Source: an uncultured Eubacteriales bacterium (GTDB lineage Bacteria; Bacillota; Clostridia; Christensenellales; Borkfalkiaceae). From it: a stretch of DNA of 64,000 nt. The stretch's first letter is position 1. Each line of letters begins with the position of its first letter. Shown in pieces: positions 1-10,498 of the stretch. The position numbers and the translations under genes were made by a program. Under the pieces are notes generated by a model that saw only the letters and a list, made by a program, of their open reading frames with translations, did no database searches and was not told the origin of the DNA. The stretch covers positions 1 to 64,000 of the forward strand of contig CAJLRM010000002.1 in assembly GCA_905209085.1 (NCBI GenBank). Reading direction: 5' to 3'.

Positions 1-896
1 AACGGCATTGAACGCGTTTCCAAGGTGATGATGCCGATTCTGATCGTCCTTTCCCCGAAAAGGAAGGGCACAAGCAGCGCCGCCGTAAGCACCAAAAGAA
101 AGTATTTTATCCATTTTAACCACAAAAACGACCAGGGCAGGGCTGCGAACAACGCAAAAAAGACGCCCACGCACGCAAAACCCACCAGCGCCCGAAAAAG
201 CTTTCGCAACGCTCCTTTTCGTATCTGAAATCCGACGAACTTTTGCTCGATCGGCGCCGCGATTGCCGCCGCGCACATACACCCCGACAGCTCGCTGAGG
301 CTCTTATTCGGCGCTATCGCCAGGAGCGCCAGGGACAGCGCCGCGAAGAGTCCCGCAAAAACGAAGCGCTTTACGTAGGCTTTTTGATAGACCATCTGCC
401 AAAAGCAGGCGAAGGCGATTCCGAACGCCGCGCCCGCTAATACGTCCGAGGGATAGTGCACGCCGAAGTAGAGCCGCGACGCCATGACGAGCAGCGTCAA
501 CACGGGCGCGAGCGCCCATGCCCACTTTTTCTTAATCCGAAACGCGGACGTAAAAAACAACCCCGCGCTCATCTGCGCATGACCGCTCGGAAAAGACATC
601 GCCTCCTCTAAATTCATCGTGGAGAGAAAAGGGGTATCGATCTCCACCCGCGAAACAACGCCCTTTGCGTAAGGACGGAGGCGGGAAACCGTGCCTTTTA
701 AGAAGGCGTTGACGCTCATGGAAGAAAAGGAAACGAATACGAGCTGTTCGCCGAGCCGTTTATCGACGAGCCAATAGACGACGGAAATCAGCGCGACGAG
801 CACCAGCGTTTCCCCGAAAAGGGAAAAAATTCCCGCTAAAAAAGTAGCGGCGGGGGTACGCAGTTTTTCCAAAAATTGCAAGATTGAAGCTTCCAT
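1..896 (-). CDS. PAP2-family membrane phosphatase (3' end beyond window)
   Basis: Integral-membrane phosphatase of the PAP2 superfamily, which hydrolyses lipid phosphates or pyrophosphates such as undecaprenyl pyrophosphate or phosphatidic acid. All three family motifs are present: K67 with RP74-75 (KGTVSRLRP), PSGH at 103-106, and SR140-141 with H147 and D151 (SRLYFGVHYPSD). Several hydrophobic segments surround them. The reading frame is open from ATG 896 to the left edge, so at least 298 codons are seen and the C-terminus is missing. The region after the catalytic core (about residues 165-298) is also hydrophobic and longer than in minimal PAP2 enzymes. The gene is divergent from fhs. No Shine-Dalgarno is evident and a -10-like TATACT lies only 7 bases before the ATG, so the message may have almost no leader. 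Family is secure; substrate is unknown. Confidence 0.9.
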   Translation of the reverse strand, partial: MEASILQFLEKLRTPAATFLAGIFSLFGETLVLVALISVVYWLVDKRLGEQLVFVSFSSMSVNAFLKGTVSRLRPYAKGVVSRVEIDTPFLSTMNLEEAMSFPSGHAQMSAGLFFTSAFRIKKKWAWALAPVLTLLVMASRLYFGVHYPSDVLAGAAFGIAFACFWQMVYQKAYVKRFVFAGLFAALSLALLAIAPNKSLSELSGCMCAAAIAAPIEQKFVGFQIRKGALRKLFRALVGFACVGVFFALFAALPWSFLWLKWIKYFLLVLTAALLVPFLFGERTIRIGIITLETRSMP

Positions 897-903
897 ACCA
901 TTC

Positions 904-932
904 AGTATATCATAAACCGCCAAAAAGTGCAC
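904..932 (-). promoter_or_regulatory. Weak promoter for the PAP2 gene
   Basis: On the minus strand a TATACT -10 box (909-904) lies 17 bases from a poor -35 (GTGCAC, 932-927). The ATG follows 7 bases later, leaving almost no 5' leader. Confidence 0.35.
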
Positions 933-972
933 GGAAAAATAAAAAAAAGAGAATAAATTTATAGGAGAACTA

Positions 973-1001
973 TTCCCATTTTAAAAAAAATGTGTTATAA
1001 T
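973..1001 (+). promoter_or_regulatory. Promoter of fhs
   Basis: Consensus TATAAT at 996-1001 with a TTCCCA -35 at 973-978, spacer 17. Transcription would start about 65 bases before the fhs ATG. Confidence 0.6.
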
Positions 1002-1071
1002 AGTGAAAACGCAAACTTGTCGGCGATCGTTTTCGACCGCACGGACGCACACAACGGAAAAAGGAGAAATC

Positions 1072-2727
1072 ATGCTGTCGGATATCGAAATTGCGGAAAG
1101 CGCGCAGCTCAAAGACATACGCGAAGTGGCGGCTCAGCTGTCTTTGACGGAAGACGAGCTCGAACTCTACGGAAAATACAAGGCGAAACTCTCGCTTCCC
1201 AAGGGACTGCCCAAAAAGGCGAAACTTATCTTAGTGACCGCCATCAATCCCACCGCCTCGGGCGAGGGGAAAACCACCGTTTCCATCGGTCTTGCCGACG
1301 GCATGAAAAAGCTCGGAAAGAAAGTGTGCCTCGCGCTGCGGGAGCCGTCGCTCGGTCCTGTTTTCGGCATCAAGGGTGGAGCCGCGGGCGGAGGGTATGC
1401 TCAGGTGGTGCCCATGGCGGACATCAACCTGCATTTTACGGGAGATCTTCACGCCATCACCGCGGCGAACAATTTGCTTTGCGCTTTGACGGATAACCAT
1501 ATCTTCCGCGGCAACGCCCTGCGCATCGACACGGAAAATATTTATTTCCACCGCTGCATGGACATGAACGACCGGGAACTCATCAATATCCTGATCGGCG
1601 GCAAAGGGCGGGGCGTGGAGCGCGAGGATCATTTCGACATCACCGCCGCCAGCGAGGTGATGGCGGTCTTATGTCTTGCCACCGACCTCTTCGACCTCAA
1701 AAAGAGGCTTGGCAATATCATCGTGGGATTGAATCTGGACGGCGATTACGTGCGGGCGAGGGATATTCCCGGCGCGGTCGGTTCGATGGCGGTGCTTTTG
1801 AAGGACGCCATGAAGCCGAATCTCGTACAGACGCTCGAAGGGACGCCCGCGATCATCCACGGGGGGCCGTTCGCCAATATCGCGCACGGGTGCAACAGCG
1901 TGCAGGCGACGTACGCGGCGATGAGCCTTGCCGATTACGCCGTGACGGAGGCGGGATTCGGCGCCGACCTCGGCGCGGAAAAATTCCTCGACACGAAATG
2001 CCGCGCGGCGGGGATCGAGCCGGACTGCGTCGTCATCGTGGCGACCGTCAAAGCGCTCAAACTGCACGGCGGTGCGGCGAAAGAAACTTTGGGCGAGGAA
2101 AACCTTGCGGCTCTCGAAAGGGGACTGCCCAATCTTTTGAAGCACATCGAAAACATCGTCGGCGTCTATAAAAAGCCCGTCGTGGTGGCGATGAACCGCT
2201 TTGCTTCGGATACGAAAGCGGAAACGGATTTCGTGATTGCCGCCGTGGAAAAGAGCGGCGCGAAAGCGGTGTTCACCGACGTGTTCTTGAAGGGCGGCGA
2301 GGGCGGAAAGGAGCTTGCCGCGGAAGTCGTAAAGGCGTGCGGCGTTCCCTCGAAACTCGAATACGCCTACGATTTAAAGGAACCCGTCGCAAAGAAGATA
2401 GAGGACGTCGCGAGAAAGATATACGGCGCGGACGGCGTGGATTTCTCGGAAGAAGCGCTTGCGAAAATCGGGAGGATAGAGGAAAAGGGCTGCGGGGATC
2501 TGCCCGTCATCATCGCCAAAACGCAGTATTCCCTGTCCGATAATCCCGATCTCGTAGGGCGCCCGCAGGGATTCCGCGTATCCGTGCGCGATATCGTCCT
2601 GAAAGGCGGCGCGGGCTTTATCGTCGCCATTGCGGGAAAGATCATGCTGATGCCCGGACTGGGCGCGCATCCCGCCGCGGAAAAAATCGATCTGACCGGG
2701 GACGGAAAGATCGTCGGGCTTTCTTAG
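1072..2727 (+). CDS. fhs: Formate--tetrahydrofolate ligase
   Basis: ATP-dependent ligase that makes 10-formyltetrahydrofolate from formate and THF, a cytoplasmic entry point into one-carbon metabolism and the Wood-Ljungdahl methyl branch. The 551-residue protein matches the usual family length of about 555. The P-loop is at residues 64-69 (GEGKTT) within the typical TAINPTASGEGKTT context, and the conserved REPSLGPVFGIKGGAAGGGYAQV-type block follows near residue 90. The start is ATG 1072 because AAGGAG lies at 1061-1066. An upstream in-frame extension would begin inside the promoter region. The gene stands alone, with its own promoter and terminator, between the divergent PAP2 gene and glnS. 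Confidence 0.97.
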   Translation: MLSDIEIAESAQLKDIREVAAQLSLTEDELELYGKYKAKLSLPKGLPKKAKLILVTAINPTASGEGKTTVSIGLADGMKKLGKKVCLALREPSLGPVFGIKGGAAGGGYAQVVPMADINLHFTGDLHAITAANNLLCALTDNHIFRGNALRIDTENIYFHRCMDMNDRELINILIGGKGRGVEREDHFDITAASEVMAVLCLATDLFDLKKRLGNIIVGLNLDGDYVRARDIPGAVGSMAVLLKDAMKPNLVQTLEGTPAIIHGGPFANIAHGCNSVQATYAAMSLADYAVTEAGFGADLGAEKFLDTKCRAAGIEPDCVVIVATVKALKLHGGAAKETLGEENLAALERGLPNLLKHIENIVGVYKKPVVVAMNRFASDTKAETDFVIAAVEKSGAKAVFTDVFLKGGEGGKELAAEVVKACGVPSKLEYAYDLKEPVAKKIEDVARKIYGADGVDFSEEALAKIGRIEEKGCGDLPVIIAKTQYSLSDNPDLVGRPQGFRVSVRDIVLKGGAGFIVAIAGKIMLMPGLGAHPAAEKIDLTGDGKIVGLS

Positions 2728-2728
2728 A

Positions 2729-2757
2729 AAAATTGCGCTTTTTCGGGGCGCAGTTTT
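2729..2757 (+). terminator. Intrinsic terminator after fhs
   Basis: A 10-bp stem (AAAATTGCGC against GCGCAGTTTT, one G-U pair) with a 9-base loop begins 2 bases after the fhs stop. Confidence 0.6.
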
Positions 2758-2869
2758 CGTCGGGGATTGAAAAAAGTGGAAAACGGGAACTATCGACGGA
2801 GAACTTTCTTTCCGCGCGCTTTCCGTCGAAGGTTTTTACGCAAACGATTTTAATTACAGGATATATTTT

Positions 2870-4504
<1,635 letters not shown>

Positions 4505-4581
4505 ACTTTTTCTCAACGAAGAAAAACGAACGAAAATGAATTCGTCCGACGGCGGCAGGCGCGTCGGAGGAGGTTGATACT

Positions 4582-5790
4582 ATGCAGACACTTTATTCGC
4601 TTATGGCTATGCCCGCGTGGCTGACGGAAAACGCGAAGGGAATAGCGATTGCCGCCGTGGCGGTCGTCGCGCTCATCGCGTTCATCGTCGGCGCCGTCAA
4701 GGGCTTTACGCGCCTGGGCTGGGGCGCTTTGATCTGGGCGGGCTCCTGCGCGCTGTTTTATGCGCTGGAAACCAAGTGCCACGACGCCAATCCCCTTTTA
4801 AAAATAGGCGCCGTCGCCAAACTCGACCCCGGCGTGCAGAGCTTTGTCTCCACGCTTTCCATAGCGCTTTTAAGCATTCTTGCGGCGCTCGCGGTGTTCG
4901 GCGTCGTCGCGCTCGTCTTTCGGCCGAAAAAGCGCAGAAAGGCGGCGATAAAGCATATCGACGAGGACGAAGACGAGGATATCGAGGACGTTGAGGAAGA
5001 AGAGGAGCGCGGAGGCGCGCAAAGAGGAATCTGCGCGTTCAACCGTGTCATAGGCGGGCTTACCGCCGTCGTCAACGCCGTTTTGGTGCTGGCGGCGATC
5101 GCCTGCACGGCGTTGTTGATCTTCAACGTCACGCCTCTTCGTTACGGCTCTTTGCAATCCGTTTACGAAAACGGTTTTGTCGAAAAGGTCTGGGATTTCG
5201 TGCAGAAATATACGCTCGATTTCCTGTTCGTCGCCGTCATGGCGGCGGTCGGCTACGGCGGATACCGCACCGGCATCATCGGCGGGTTCCGTTCGGTGTT
5301 TCTGACGCTGGGATACATCGCGGCGGTCGGGCTTGCGTTCTACCTGCCTTTTTCCAAGGTTGCCGCGAATAAGGAGTGGCTGTCGTTTATCGGCAAGCTG
5401 TCCGACTATTTCGGCGCGCTTATCGGCAAGGCGCTCCCCGAATCGGTGGCGGGAGTCCTCGGCAAAGTCGCCTGCGGGCTGGTGCTGTGCATCGGTTTTT
5501 GTATCGTCGTGGCGCTCCTCGGTCTGTTGCTCAAATTGCTGGCGAAAGCGGTGAAACGCGTTCCCGTGCTCCGTTTTGTGGACGGGATCCTTTCTACGAT
5601 CGTCATGCTGGCGCTGGGAGCGATCATCTGCGCCCTCATCGCGGCTCTCTTATACATACTCGAACATTTCGGAGTATTTGAGAGCAGCTCGCTGTTCGAA
5701 TCGTCCTCCCCGCTGATGCGCGGATTGTACGATACCTTCGACGAGTATTTAAGACCTTTGCTGGAAAAATTGAGCAGTACGCTCGGATAA
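4582..5790 (+). CDS. CvpA-like polytopic membrane protein
   Basis: A 402-residue integral membrane protein with about eight hydrophobic segments in two halves. Between the halves, after the third segment, is a highly acidic cytoplasmic loop around residues 132-150 (HIDEDEDEDIEDVEEEE). Each half has the Gly-rich GxxxGFxxxG / VDGILSTIVML pattern resembling colicin V production protein (CvpA) domains, so this may be a duplicated CvpA-like fold. A strong GAGGAGG precedes ATG 4582. It lies 77 bases downstream of glnS and could be co-transcribed with it. No catalytic motif is visible and function is unknown. The CvpA assignment is tentative. Confidence 0.7.
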   Translation: MQTLYSLMAMPAWLTENAKGIAIAAVAVVALIAFIVGAVKGFTRLGWGALIWAGSCALFYALETKCHDANPLLKIGAVAKLDPGVQSFVSTLSIALLSILAALAVFGVVALVFRPKKRRKAAIKHIDEDEDEDIEDVEEEEERGGAQRGICAFNRVIGGLTAVVNAVLVLAAIACTALLIFNVTPLRYGSLQSVYENGFVEKVWDFVQKYTLDFLFVAVMAAVGYGGYRTGIIGGFRSVFLTLGYIAAVGLAFYLPFSKVAANKEWLSFIGKLSDYFGALIGKALPESVAGVLGKVACGLVLCIGFCIVVALLGLLLKLLAKAVKRVPVLRFVDGILSTIVMLALGAIICALIAALLYILEHFGVFESSSLFESSSPLMRGLYDTFDEYLRPLLEKLSSTLG

Positions 5791-5810
5791 AATTTATAAA
5801 TCGAATAGAG

Positions 5811-5844
5811 AAAAGCGCGGAAAAAGGATGTTTTCCGCGCTTTT
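5811..5844 (+). terminator. Intrinsic terminator after the CvpA-like gene
   Basis: A perfect 14-bp stem (AAAAGCGCGGAAAA, 5811-5824, paired with 5831-5844) with a 6-base loop. It is symmetrical and could stop transcription from both sides. Confidence 0.85.
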
Positions 5845-6640
5845 GCGTCCTTTAAGACGTTTGATGAAATTCATGTCGCGGAGAAAAACGGACGTACGGC
5901 AACGGCAAGAGGCTCTGCGCCCTTGCGCCACGCGCGTCGCTTTTTTTGCGACGGAGAAAGTCGTTTAATCGTTCCTGAAAAAATTTTCGTCTTTAAGAAA
6001 AGAAAAAACGGAAAGAAAAAGTCGGTAAAGATAGAACGCCTTTTTAGTTAAAGACGGCAGCCAAAAGCCCGTAAAGCAGCGGCATTTTTGGAACGGAACG
6101 GCGAAATGTCCATAGAGCGAGGAAAACGCCGCGGAGGAGCGCAAAAAGAAAAAAGAGAGGAAGAGGAAGGACTCCGCAGAAAAACGCCGAAGAGATCCGC
6201 GAAATGGAGGGATCCATCGCCGGGCACGGAAACGAAAAATCGTTAAGATAAGGATAACGCCCCCGCGACAGAAAGTCGTGAGGGCGCTACCTATATGATA
6301 AGGGGGAAAATGATGAGCTTGTTTATGAGTAAATCTCCTGAAAAGTAACTTCATTTGATTTATGAGTATATTCTACTATAATCCGACAAAAAAGTAAATT
6401 ATTTTTTTCATCTTTTTCTAAAAAGTCTTTTAATTATAGATTCTAACATTTTATGAACAAAATAATATCAATATATCCTATATACTGTCGCAATTGTATC
6501 GCCGCGGCGGACAAGCGCTCTGAAAACGCCTGTTTGGCGGCGCGGGGCGGCAAGAAGAATAAAAGGGGGAGTGATAGGGAAGAACAAAAAACGCGCGGGG
6601 CAACTGCTTTTTTTCGAAAATGCAAAACGCCTTGTCATTT
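5845..6640. other. Long gene-free stretch with an orphan promoter
   Basis: About 800 bases with no convincing ORF. The part from about 6100 to 6240 is strongly purine-rich on the plus strand. From 6350 to 6500 the DNA is AT-rich and holds an orphan promoter-like pair, TTGATT (6355-6360) and TATAAT (6377-6382), spacer 16, reading toward fba. Open frames here have no Shine-Dalgarno and low-complexity translations, so they were not called. Confidence 0.5.
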
Positions 6641-6642
6641 TC

Positions 6643-6671
6643 TTGCTTTTTTTCCTTTAATCGTATATAAT
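6643..6671 (+). promoter_or_regulatory. Promoter of fba
   Basis: TTGCTT at 6643-6648 and TATAAT at 6666-6671 with a 17-base spacer, about 60 bases upstream of the fba ATG. Confidence 0.8.
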
Positions 6672-6738
6672 AAATACGTAAGAAAATAAGAGCGGCGGCG
6701 TTCGGGTCGTCCGCAAAAGATATTTTGGAGGATTGATT

Positions 6739-7674
6739 ATGCCCTTAGTTACCAGTACCGAAATGTTCAAAAAGGCGTATGCCGGCGGTTATGCCATCGG
6801 CGCTTTCAACGTCAACAACATGGAAATGATCCAGGCCATCGTCGAAGCGGCGGACGAATGCAAGTCGCCCGTTATCCTGCAAGTTTCCGCAGGCGCCAGA
6901 AAATACGCCAACCCCGTATATCTCAGACATCTCGTTCAGGCCGCGGTGGAAACGACGAATATTCCCCTCGTCATGCACCTCGACCACGGCGCGGATTTCG
7001 AGATCTGCAAGGCGTCCATCGACGGCGGCTTCACTTCCGTCATGATCGACGCTTCCTCGAAGCCCTGGGAAGAAAACATCGCGATTACGAAGAAAGTCGT
7101 CGAATACGCGCACGATCACGGCGTCGTGGTGGAAGCGGAACTTGGAAAATTGGCGGGCGTCGAGGACGACGTCAAGGTAGAGGCGCACGACGCGCTGTTC
7201 ACTTCTCCCGACGAAGTGGAGGAATTCACCTCCCGCACGGGGATCGATTCCCTCGCCATCGCTATCGGCACTTCTCACGGCGCTTATAAATTCAAGCCCG
7301 GTCAGGATCCCAAGCTTCGCCTCGACATTCTCGAAGAAGTCGGCAGGCGGCTTCCCGGCTTCCCCATCGTCCTCCACGGCGCGTCCAGCGTTCCGCAGGA
7401 CAAGGTGGCGATCGTCAACGAATTCGGCGGACATATGCCCGACGCGATCGGCATTCCCGAATCCGAGCTGCGCAAGGCGGCGAAAATGGCGGTGTGCAAA
7501 ATCAATATCGATTCCGACCTCCGCGTTTCCTTTACGGCGGCTATCCGCAAACATTTTGCGGAACATCCCGATCATTTCGATCCCCGTCAGTACCTGGGCG
7601 ACGCCCGCGTCATGATGAAGGAAATGGTCAAGCATAAGATCGTGGACGTTTTAGGCTCTGCAAACAAGGCGTAA
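6739..7674 (+). CDS. fba: Class II fructose-1,6-bisphosphate aldolase
   Basis: Zinc-dependent aldolase of glycolysis and gluconeogenesis, interconverting fructose-1,6-bisphosphate with DHAP and glyceraldehyde-3-phosphate. The 311-residue protein has the class II hallmarks: HLDHG at residues 80-84 (zinc ligand), VEAELGKLAG with the catalytic-region Glu residues, AIGTSHGAYKF (zinc and phosphate binding), PIVLHGASSVP, and a KINIDSDLR segment near the C-terminus. ATG 6739 is chosen over the in-frame TTG at 6733 because GGAGG at 6727-6731 is 7 bases from the ATG. The gene is monocistronic with its own promoter and terminator. The related tagatose-bisphosphate aldolase role is possible but less likely for a stand-alone gene near gap. 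Confidence 0.96.
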   Translation: MPLVTSTEMFKKAYAGGYAIGAFNVNNMEMIQAIVEAADECKSPVILQVSAGARKYANPVYLRHLVQAAVETTNIPLVMHLDHGADFEICKASIDGGFTSVMIDASSKPWEENIAITKKVVEYAHDHGVVVEAELGKLAGVEDDVKVEAHDALFTSPDEVEEFTSRTGIDSLAIAIGTSHGAYKFKPGQDPKLRLDILEEVGRRLPGFPIVLHGASSVPQDKVAIVNEFGGHMPDAIGIPESELRKAAKMAVCKINIDSDLRVSFTAAIRKHFAEHPDHFDPRQYLGDARVMMKEMVKHKIVDVLGSANKA

Positions 7675-7686
7675 GCCGTCTGTTTC

Positions 7687-7720
7687 CGCCGCACCGTTAC
7701 AACGGTGCGGCGATTCGCGT
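7687..7720 (+). terminator. Intrinsic terminator after fba
   Basis: An 11-12 bp GC-rich stem (CGCCGCACCGTT, 7687-7698, with AACGGTGCGGCG, 7701-7712) followed within 8 bases by TTTTT. Confidence 0.75.
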
Positions 7721-7785
7721 TTTTAAAGAAAGGGACGGGGCAGGTATTTGACGAATCGGAAAATTGATTTGTCGGGGGAAGAAAA

Positions 7786-8574
7786 ATGTGGGTGAACGTA
7801 TACGATACGGAGAAGGGACTTTTCTATAAATCGATGGCATATGCGAAACTGAACGAGGGCGATAGGGAACAGACAATCGTGTTCAATCCCCAGAGCGGCT
7901 GTTTCGAATTGGTCGACCGTATGGACAAAAACTACTATAAGCCTTGCTTGTTATACGAATACATGGGCGGGGATTTGAACGGATGGACGGCTTGCGAAGC
8001 CTCGGCTTTGGCGGAACTTAAACAATGGGCGGAAGAGCAGGGCGTTCGGAAAATGCCGGACAGCTGTACGGGCTATCCGGAAGTAGTCGGCGACCGTGAA
8101 TTTATGCGGAAAATACTTCGGAATAAAAAAGTCCCTTTGGAAGAAACGACGGTAAAGCCCAAAGAGAATTTTTCCGCGTGGCATGAGATCCGCACACAAG
8201 AGGACGCAAACGAATTTATGACACTGTTCGCGGGTTTTCATGACGCGGCGTTGAAAAAGCTGACATATAAGGAAGACTATCGGGGCAGGACGCGCGTAAA
8301 CGCGATTTTCGATAATTCCTGTTGGTTCGGCGTGGCGGAATTGTGCTTCGAAGGGCTTCTCGATCTGCATTTGGCGCCTTTCGGGGAGTATTGCATGAAC
8401 GAGATAGACGACGGGACGTTGCTCGTCGCAGCCACGGGGGTGTTTTGGGCGGACGGCAATCTGGAAGCCGAGGATTTAAGCTACGAAGGGGATTATATCA
8501 AGGCCCGAAAGCTCAAATGGAGAAAGATCGGATACCGTTCAGAGAGGGCGAGGGAGAGCCGTATTTTGCCCTGA
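7786..8574 (+). CDS. Conserved-looking hypothetical protein, soluble
   Basis: A 262-residue soluble protein of unknown function, not recognised. It has no signal peptide or membrane segment and is rich in Trp, Tyr and acidic residues. Segments such as FAGFHDAALKKLTY (around residue 150) and WFGVAELCFEGLLDLHLAPFGEYCMNEI (around 184-212) resemble the small immunity-type or DUF-type proteins that carry a FHD motif followed by a beta-rich half, but I cannot assign a family. The start at ATG 7786 has GGGGGA about 7 bases upstream. It is slightly AT-richer than its fba and gap neighbours and sits between their terminator and promoter as a single gene. Confidence 0.75.
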   Translation: MWVNVYDTEKGLFYKSMAYAKLNEGDREQTIVFNPQSGCFELVDRMDKNYYKPCLLYEYMGGDLNGWTACEASALAELKQWAEEQGVRKMPDSCTGYPEVVGDREFMRKILRNKKVPLEETTVKPKENFSAWHEIRTQEDANEFMTLFAGFHDAALKKLTYKEDYRGRTRVNAIFDNSCWFGVAELCFEGLLDLHLAPFGEYCMNEIDDGTLLVAATGVFWADGNLEAEDLSYEGDYIKARKLKWRKIGYRSERARESRILP

Positions 8575-8680
8575 ATGTGTTTGAAAACGTTGTTTGCAGG
8601 GTATATATAATAATGGAAATGCGGCTGCGCGAGTTTTGTTCCAAAGCGGAATTATTTTATCGGACAGCCCCTTAAAACCA

Positions 8681-8709
8681 TTGACGAAACGCAAAAAGTA
8701 TGGTAGAAT
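8681..8709 (+). promoter_or_regulatory. Promoter of gap
   Basis: TTGACG at 8681-8686 and TAGAAT at 8704-8709 with a 17-base spacer, about 70 bases before the gap start. Confidence 0.8.
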
Positions 8710-8778
8710 ATTACCGACAGAAAAGTGTGTTAAGTTGTTTCAAAATCATAATAAATCATATATTGGAGGATTTTTATC

Positions 8779-9798
8779 ATGGCAAATGTAAGAGTTGCGA
8801 TCAACGGGTTCGGCCGTATCGGACGCCTCGCTTTCAGACAGATGTTCGGAGCCGAGGGCTACGAAATCGTAGCTATCAACGACCTCACCAGCCCCAAGAT
8901 GCTGGCGCACCTTTTGAAGTACGATTCCGCTCAGGGAAGATATGCTCTTGCCGACACCGTTTCCGCGGACGACGAAGCGGGCACGATCACCGTCAACGGC
9001 AAGACCATTAGAATTTATGCCGAAAAAGACGCGGCGAACTGCCCTTGGGGAGAACTCAAAGTGGACGTCGTGCTCGAATGCACCGGCTTCTATACTTCCA
9101 AGGCGAAATCCGAAGCGCACATCAAGGCGGGCGCCAAGAAAGTCGTCATTTCCGCTCCTGCGGGCAACGACCTTCCCACCGTCGTTTACAGCGTCAACGA
9201 AAAGACCCTTACCGCCAACGATACGATCATTTCCGCGGCTTCCTGCACCACCAACTGCCTCGCTCCCATGGCGAACACCCTCAACAAGCTCGCGAAGATC
9301 AAGAAGGGCTATATGACCACCATTCATGCTTACACGGGCGACCAGATGGTTCTCGACGGACCTCACCGCAAGGGAGATCTGCGCCGTGCGCGCGCTGCCG
9401 CCGTCAACATCGTCCCCAATTCCACGGGCGCCGCGAAGGCGATCGGCCTTGTCATTCCCGAACTGAACGGCATTTTGGACGGCTGCGCTCAGCGCGTTCC
9501 CGTTCCCACCGGTTCCTTGACGCAGCTCGTCGCAATCTGCGAGGGCGAAGTGGACGCGGCTACGGTCAACGCCGCGATGAAGGCTGCGGCTTCCTCTTCC
9601 TTCGGATATACGGAAGAAGAGATCGTTTCTTCCGACGTCATCGGCATCACCTACGGCTCCCTGTTTGACGCTACGCAGACCAAATGTATGCCTATGGGCG
9701 ACGGCACCACGCTTGTAAAGGTCGTTTCCTGGTACGACAACGAAAACTCCTATACCAGCCAGATGGTGAGAACGATTAAATACTTCGCGGAACTTTAA
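8779..9798 (+). CDS. gap: Glyceraldehyde-3-phosphate dehydrogenase
   Basis: NAD-dependent glycolytic dehydrogenase converting glyceraldehyde-3-phosphate and phosphate to 1,3-bisphosphoglycerate. The 339-residue protein has an N-terminal Rossmann motif (INGFGRIGRLAFR, residues 8-20), catalytic C156 in SCTTNC, and the conserved TTIHAYTGDQMVLDGPHRKGDLRRARAAA and WYDNENSYTSQMV blocks. An Asp at the end of the second strand (INDL) fits NAD rather than NADP use. The start is ATG 8779 with GGAGG at 8765-8769. The gene is monocistronic with a good promoter and terminator and is likely to be highly expressed. phosphoglycerate kinase does not follow, unlike in many Firmicutes. Confidence 0.97.
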   Translation: MANVRVAINGFGRIGRLAFRQMFGAEGYEIVAINDLTSPKMLAHLLKYDSAQGRYALADTVSADDEAGTITVNGKTIRIYAEKDAANCPWGELKVDVVLECTGFYTSKAKSEAHIKAGAKKVVISAPAGNDLPTVVYSVNEKTLTANDTIISAASCTTNCLAPMANTLNKLAKIKKGYMTTIHAYTGDQMVLDGPHRKGDLRRARAAAVNIVPNSTGAAKAIGLVIPELNGILDGCAQRVPVPTGSLTQLVAICEGEVDAATVNAAMKAAASSSFGYTEEEIVSSDVIGITYGSLFDATQTKCMPMGDGTTLVKVVSWYDNENSYTSQMVRTIKYFAEL

Positions 9799-9819
9799 TT
9801 GACAATTTTTAAGAGTACA

Positions 9820-9856
9820 AAAAAGCCTTCCTCGGACAAAGGAGGGCTTTTTTTTC
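9820..9856 (+). terminator. Intrinsic terminator after gap
   Basis: AAAAAGCCTTCC pairs with GGAGGGCTTTTT (one G-U pair) across a short loop, and the right arm runs into eight T residues. Confidence 0.9.
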
Positions 9857-10231
9857 GTATAAAATATTTCCCGACAGCGGTCGGCGGGACGAAAAAAGAA
9901 GGACAGAGATAGGTAAGAAAAGAAAGAGGGCGCGCGGCGGGAAGAGCGTCTTTGGGGAGTAAAAGTGCCGGAAGCGACAGGGGGATTGCGATCAAAAAAC
10001 TAAAAAGGGAAGGGCAGGGAAGAGATGAACGCCCTGCGAGGATGCGTTTAAAAATAAAAGCCTCTTTAAAAAAGAGCGCGCGTTTCAGGCATTTCGCCGC
10101 TAAAAAAATTTCGACGGGGTGCCGCCGGCGTGAATTTCGCGGAGAAAAAAAGGATAGTTTTTTCGCGCACCGTCCGCCCAATCCTTCCCGCAGCGAAAGC
10201 CGCAAGCCGGGCGTATAAAAAGTGCGGAAAG
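9857..10231. other. Gene-free, purine-rich stretch
   Basis: About 375 bases without a supportable gene. From 9890 to 10080 the plus strand is dominated by A and G. Short frames on both strands lack ribosome-binding sites and give Lys/Arg/Phe-rich low-complexity translations. Confidence 0.5.
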
Positions 10232-10321
10232 AAAAACCGAGCCTTGAAAAAGACTCGGTTTTTCTGCAAATTTATTTTGGACAGGATAAACGAATTTAAT
10301 AAAAGTTCTCTCAACACTTAC
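10228..10321 (-). ncRNA. Candidate small RNA from an orphan promoter-terminator unit
   Basis: Reading leftward on the minus strand, a near-consensus promoter (TTGACA, 10356-10351; 17 bases; TAAAAT, 10333-10328) predicts a start near 10321. About 60 bases on is a perfect intrinsic terminator (AAAAACCGAG paired with CTCGGTTTTT, 10232-10263). The transcript would be about 90 nt. The only frame inside starts at a GTG close to an AGGAG and runs straight through the terminator hairpin, so a protein product is unlikely. It lies between gap and the LytTR operon and is antisense to neither. A regulatory RNA is the best reading. A leader for something to the left is less likely because no minus-strand gene follows. 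Confidence 0.5.
10232..10263 (-). terminator. Terminator of the candidate small RNA
   Basis: A 10-bp perfect stem, AAAAACCGAG against CTCGGTTTTT, with a 12-base loop. T runs on both sides make it potentially bidirectional. Confidence 0.75.
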
Positions 10322-10327
10322 TCCTAT

Positions 10328-10356
10328 ATTTTAACGGTATTGAAAGGAATTGTCAA
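10328..10356 (-). promoter_or_regulatory. Strong orphan promoter, minus strand
   Basis: Perfect TTGACA (10356-10351) and TAAAAT (10333-10328) separated by 17 bases. It drives the candidate small RNA. Confidence 0.7.
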
Positions 10357-10420
10357 TCTATTTTTAAATAAAAATGAAAATTTTGTGAAATTTTTTTGAA
10401 AATGGGCAAAACGCTCTTTC

Positions 10421-10433
10421 AGGGGTAACCCCT
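10421..10433. promoter_or_regulatory. Small perfect inverted repeat upstream of the LytTR operon
   Basis: AGGGGT-A-ACCCCT, a 6-1-6 palindrome 66 bases upstream of the -35 box of the two-component operon. It could be an activator site; the binding protein is unknown. Confidence 0.3.
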
Positions 10434-10498
10434 TTCTGTTTTTTGAAAAAAAGAGAGAAGAAAAAGACAAAAGAGGAAATTTGTTTTGACGGAAATAC

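Noticed and set aside
5965..6354. 129-codon minus-strand ORF in the large gap before fba
   Set aside because: No ribosome-binding site. The Phe/Arg/Ser-rich translation follows from the purine-rich opposite strand.
10066..10317. 83-codon minus-strand ORF from the orphan promoter
   Set aside because: It would have to read through a perfect intrinsic terminator and its translation has no recognisable features. A small RNA is the simpler reading.
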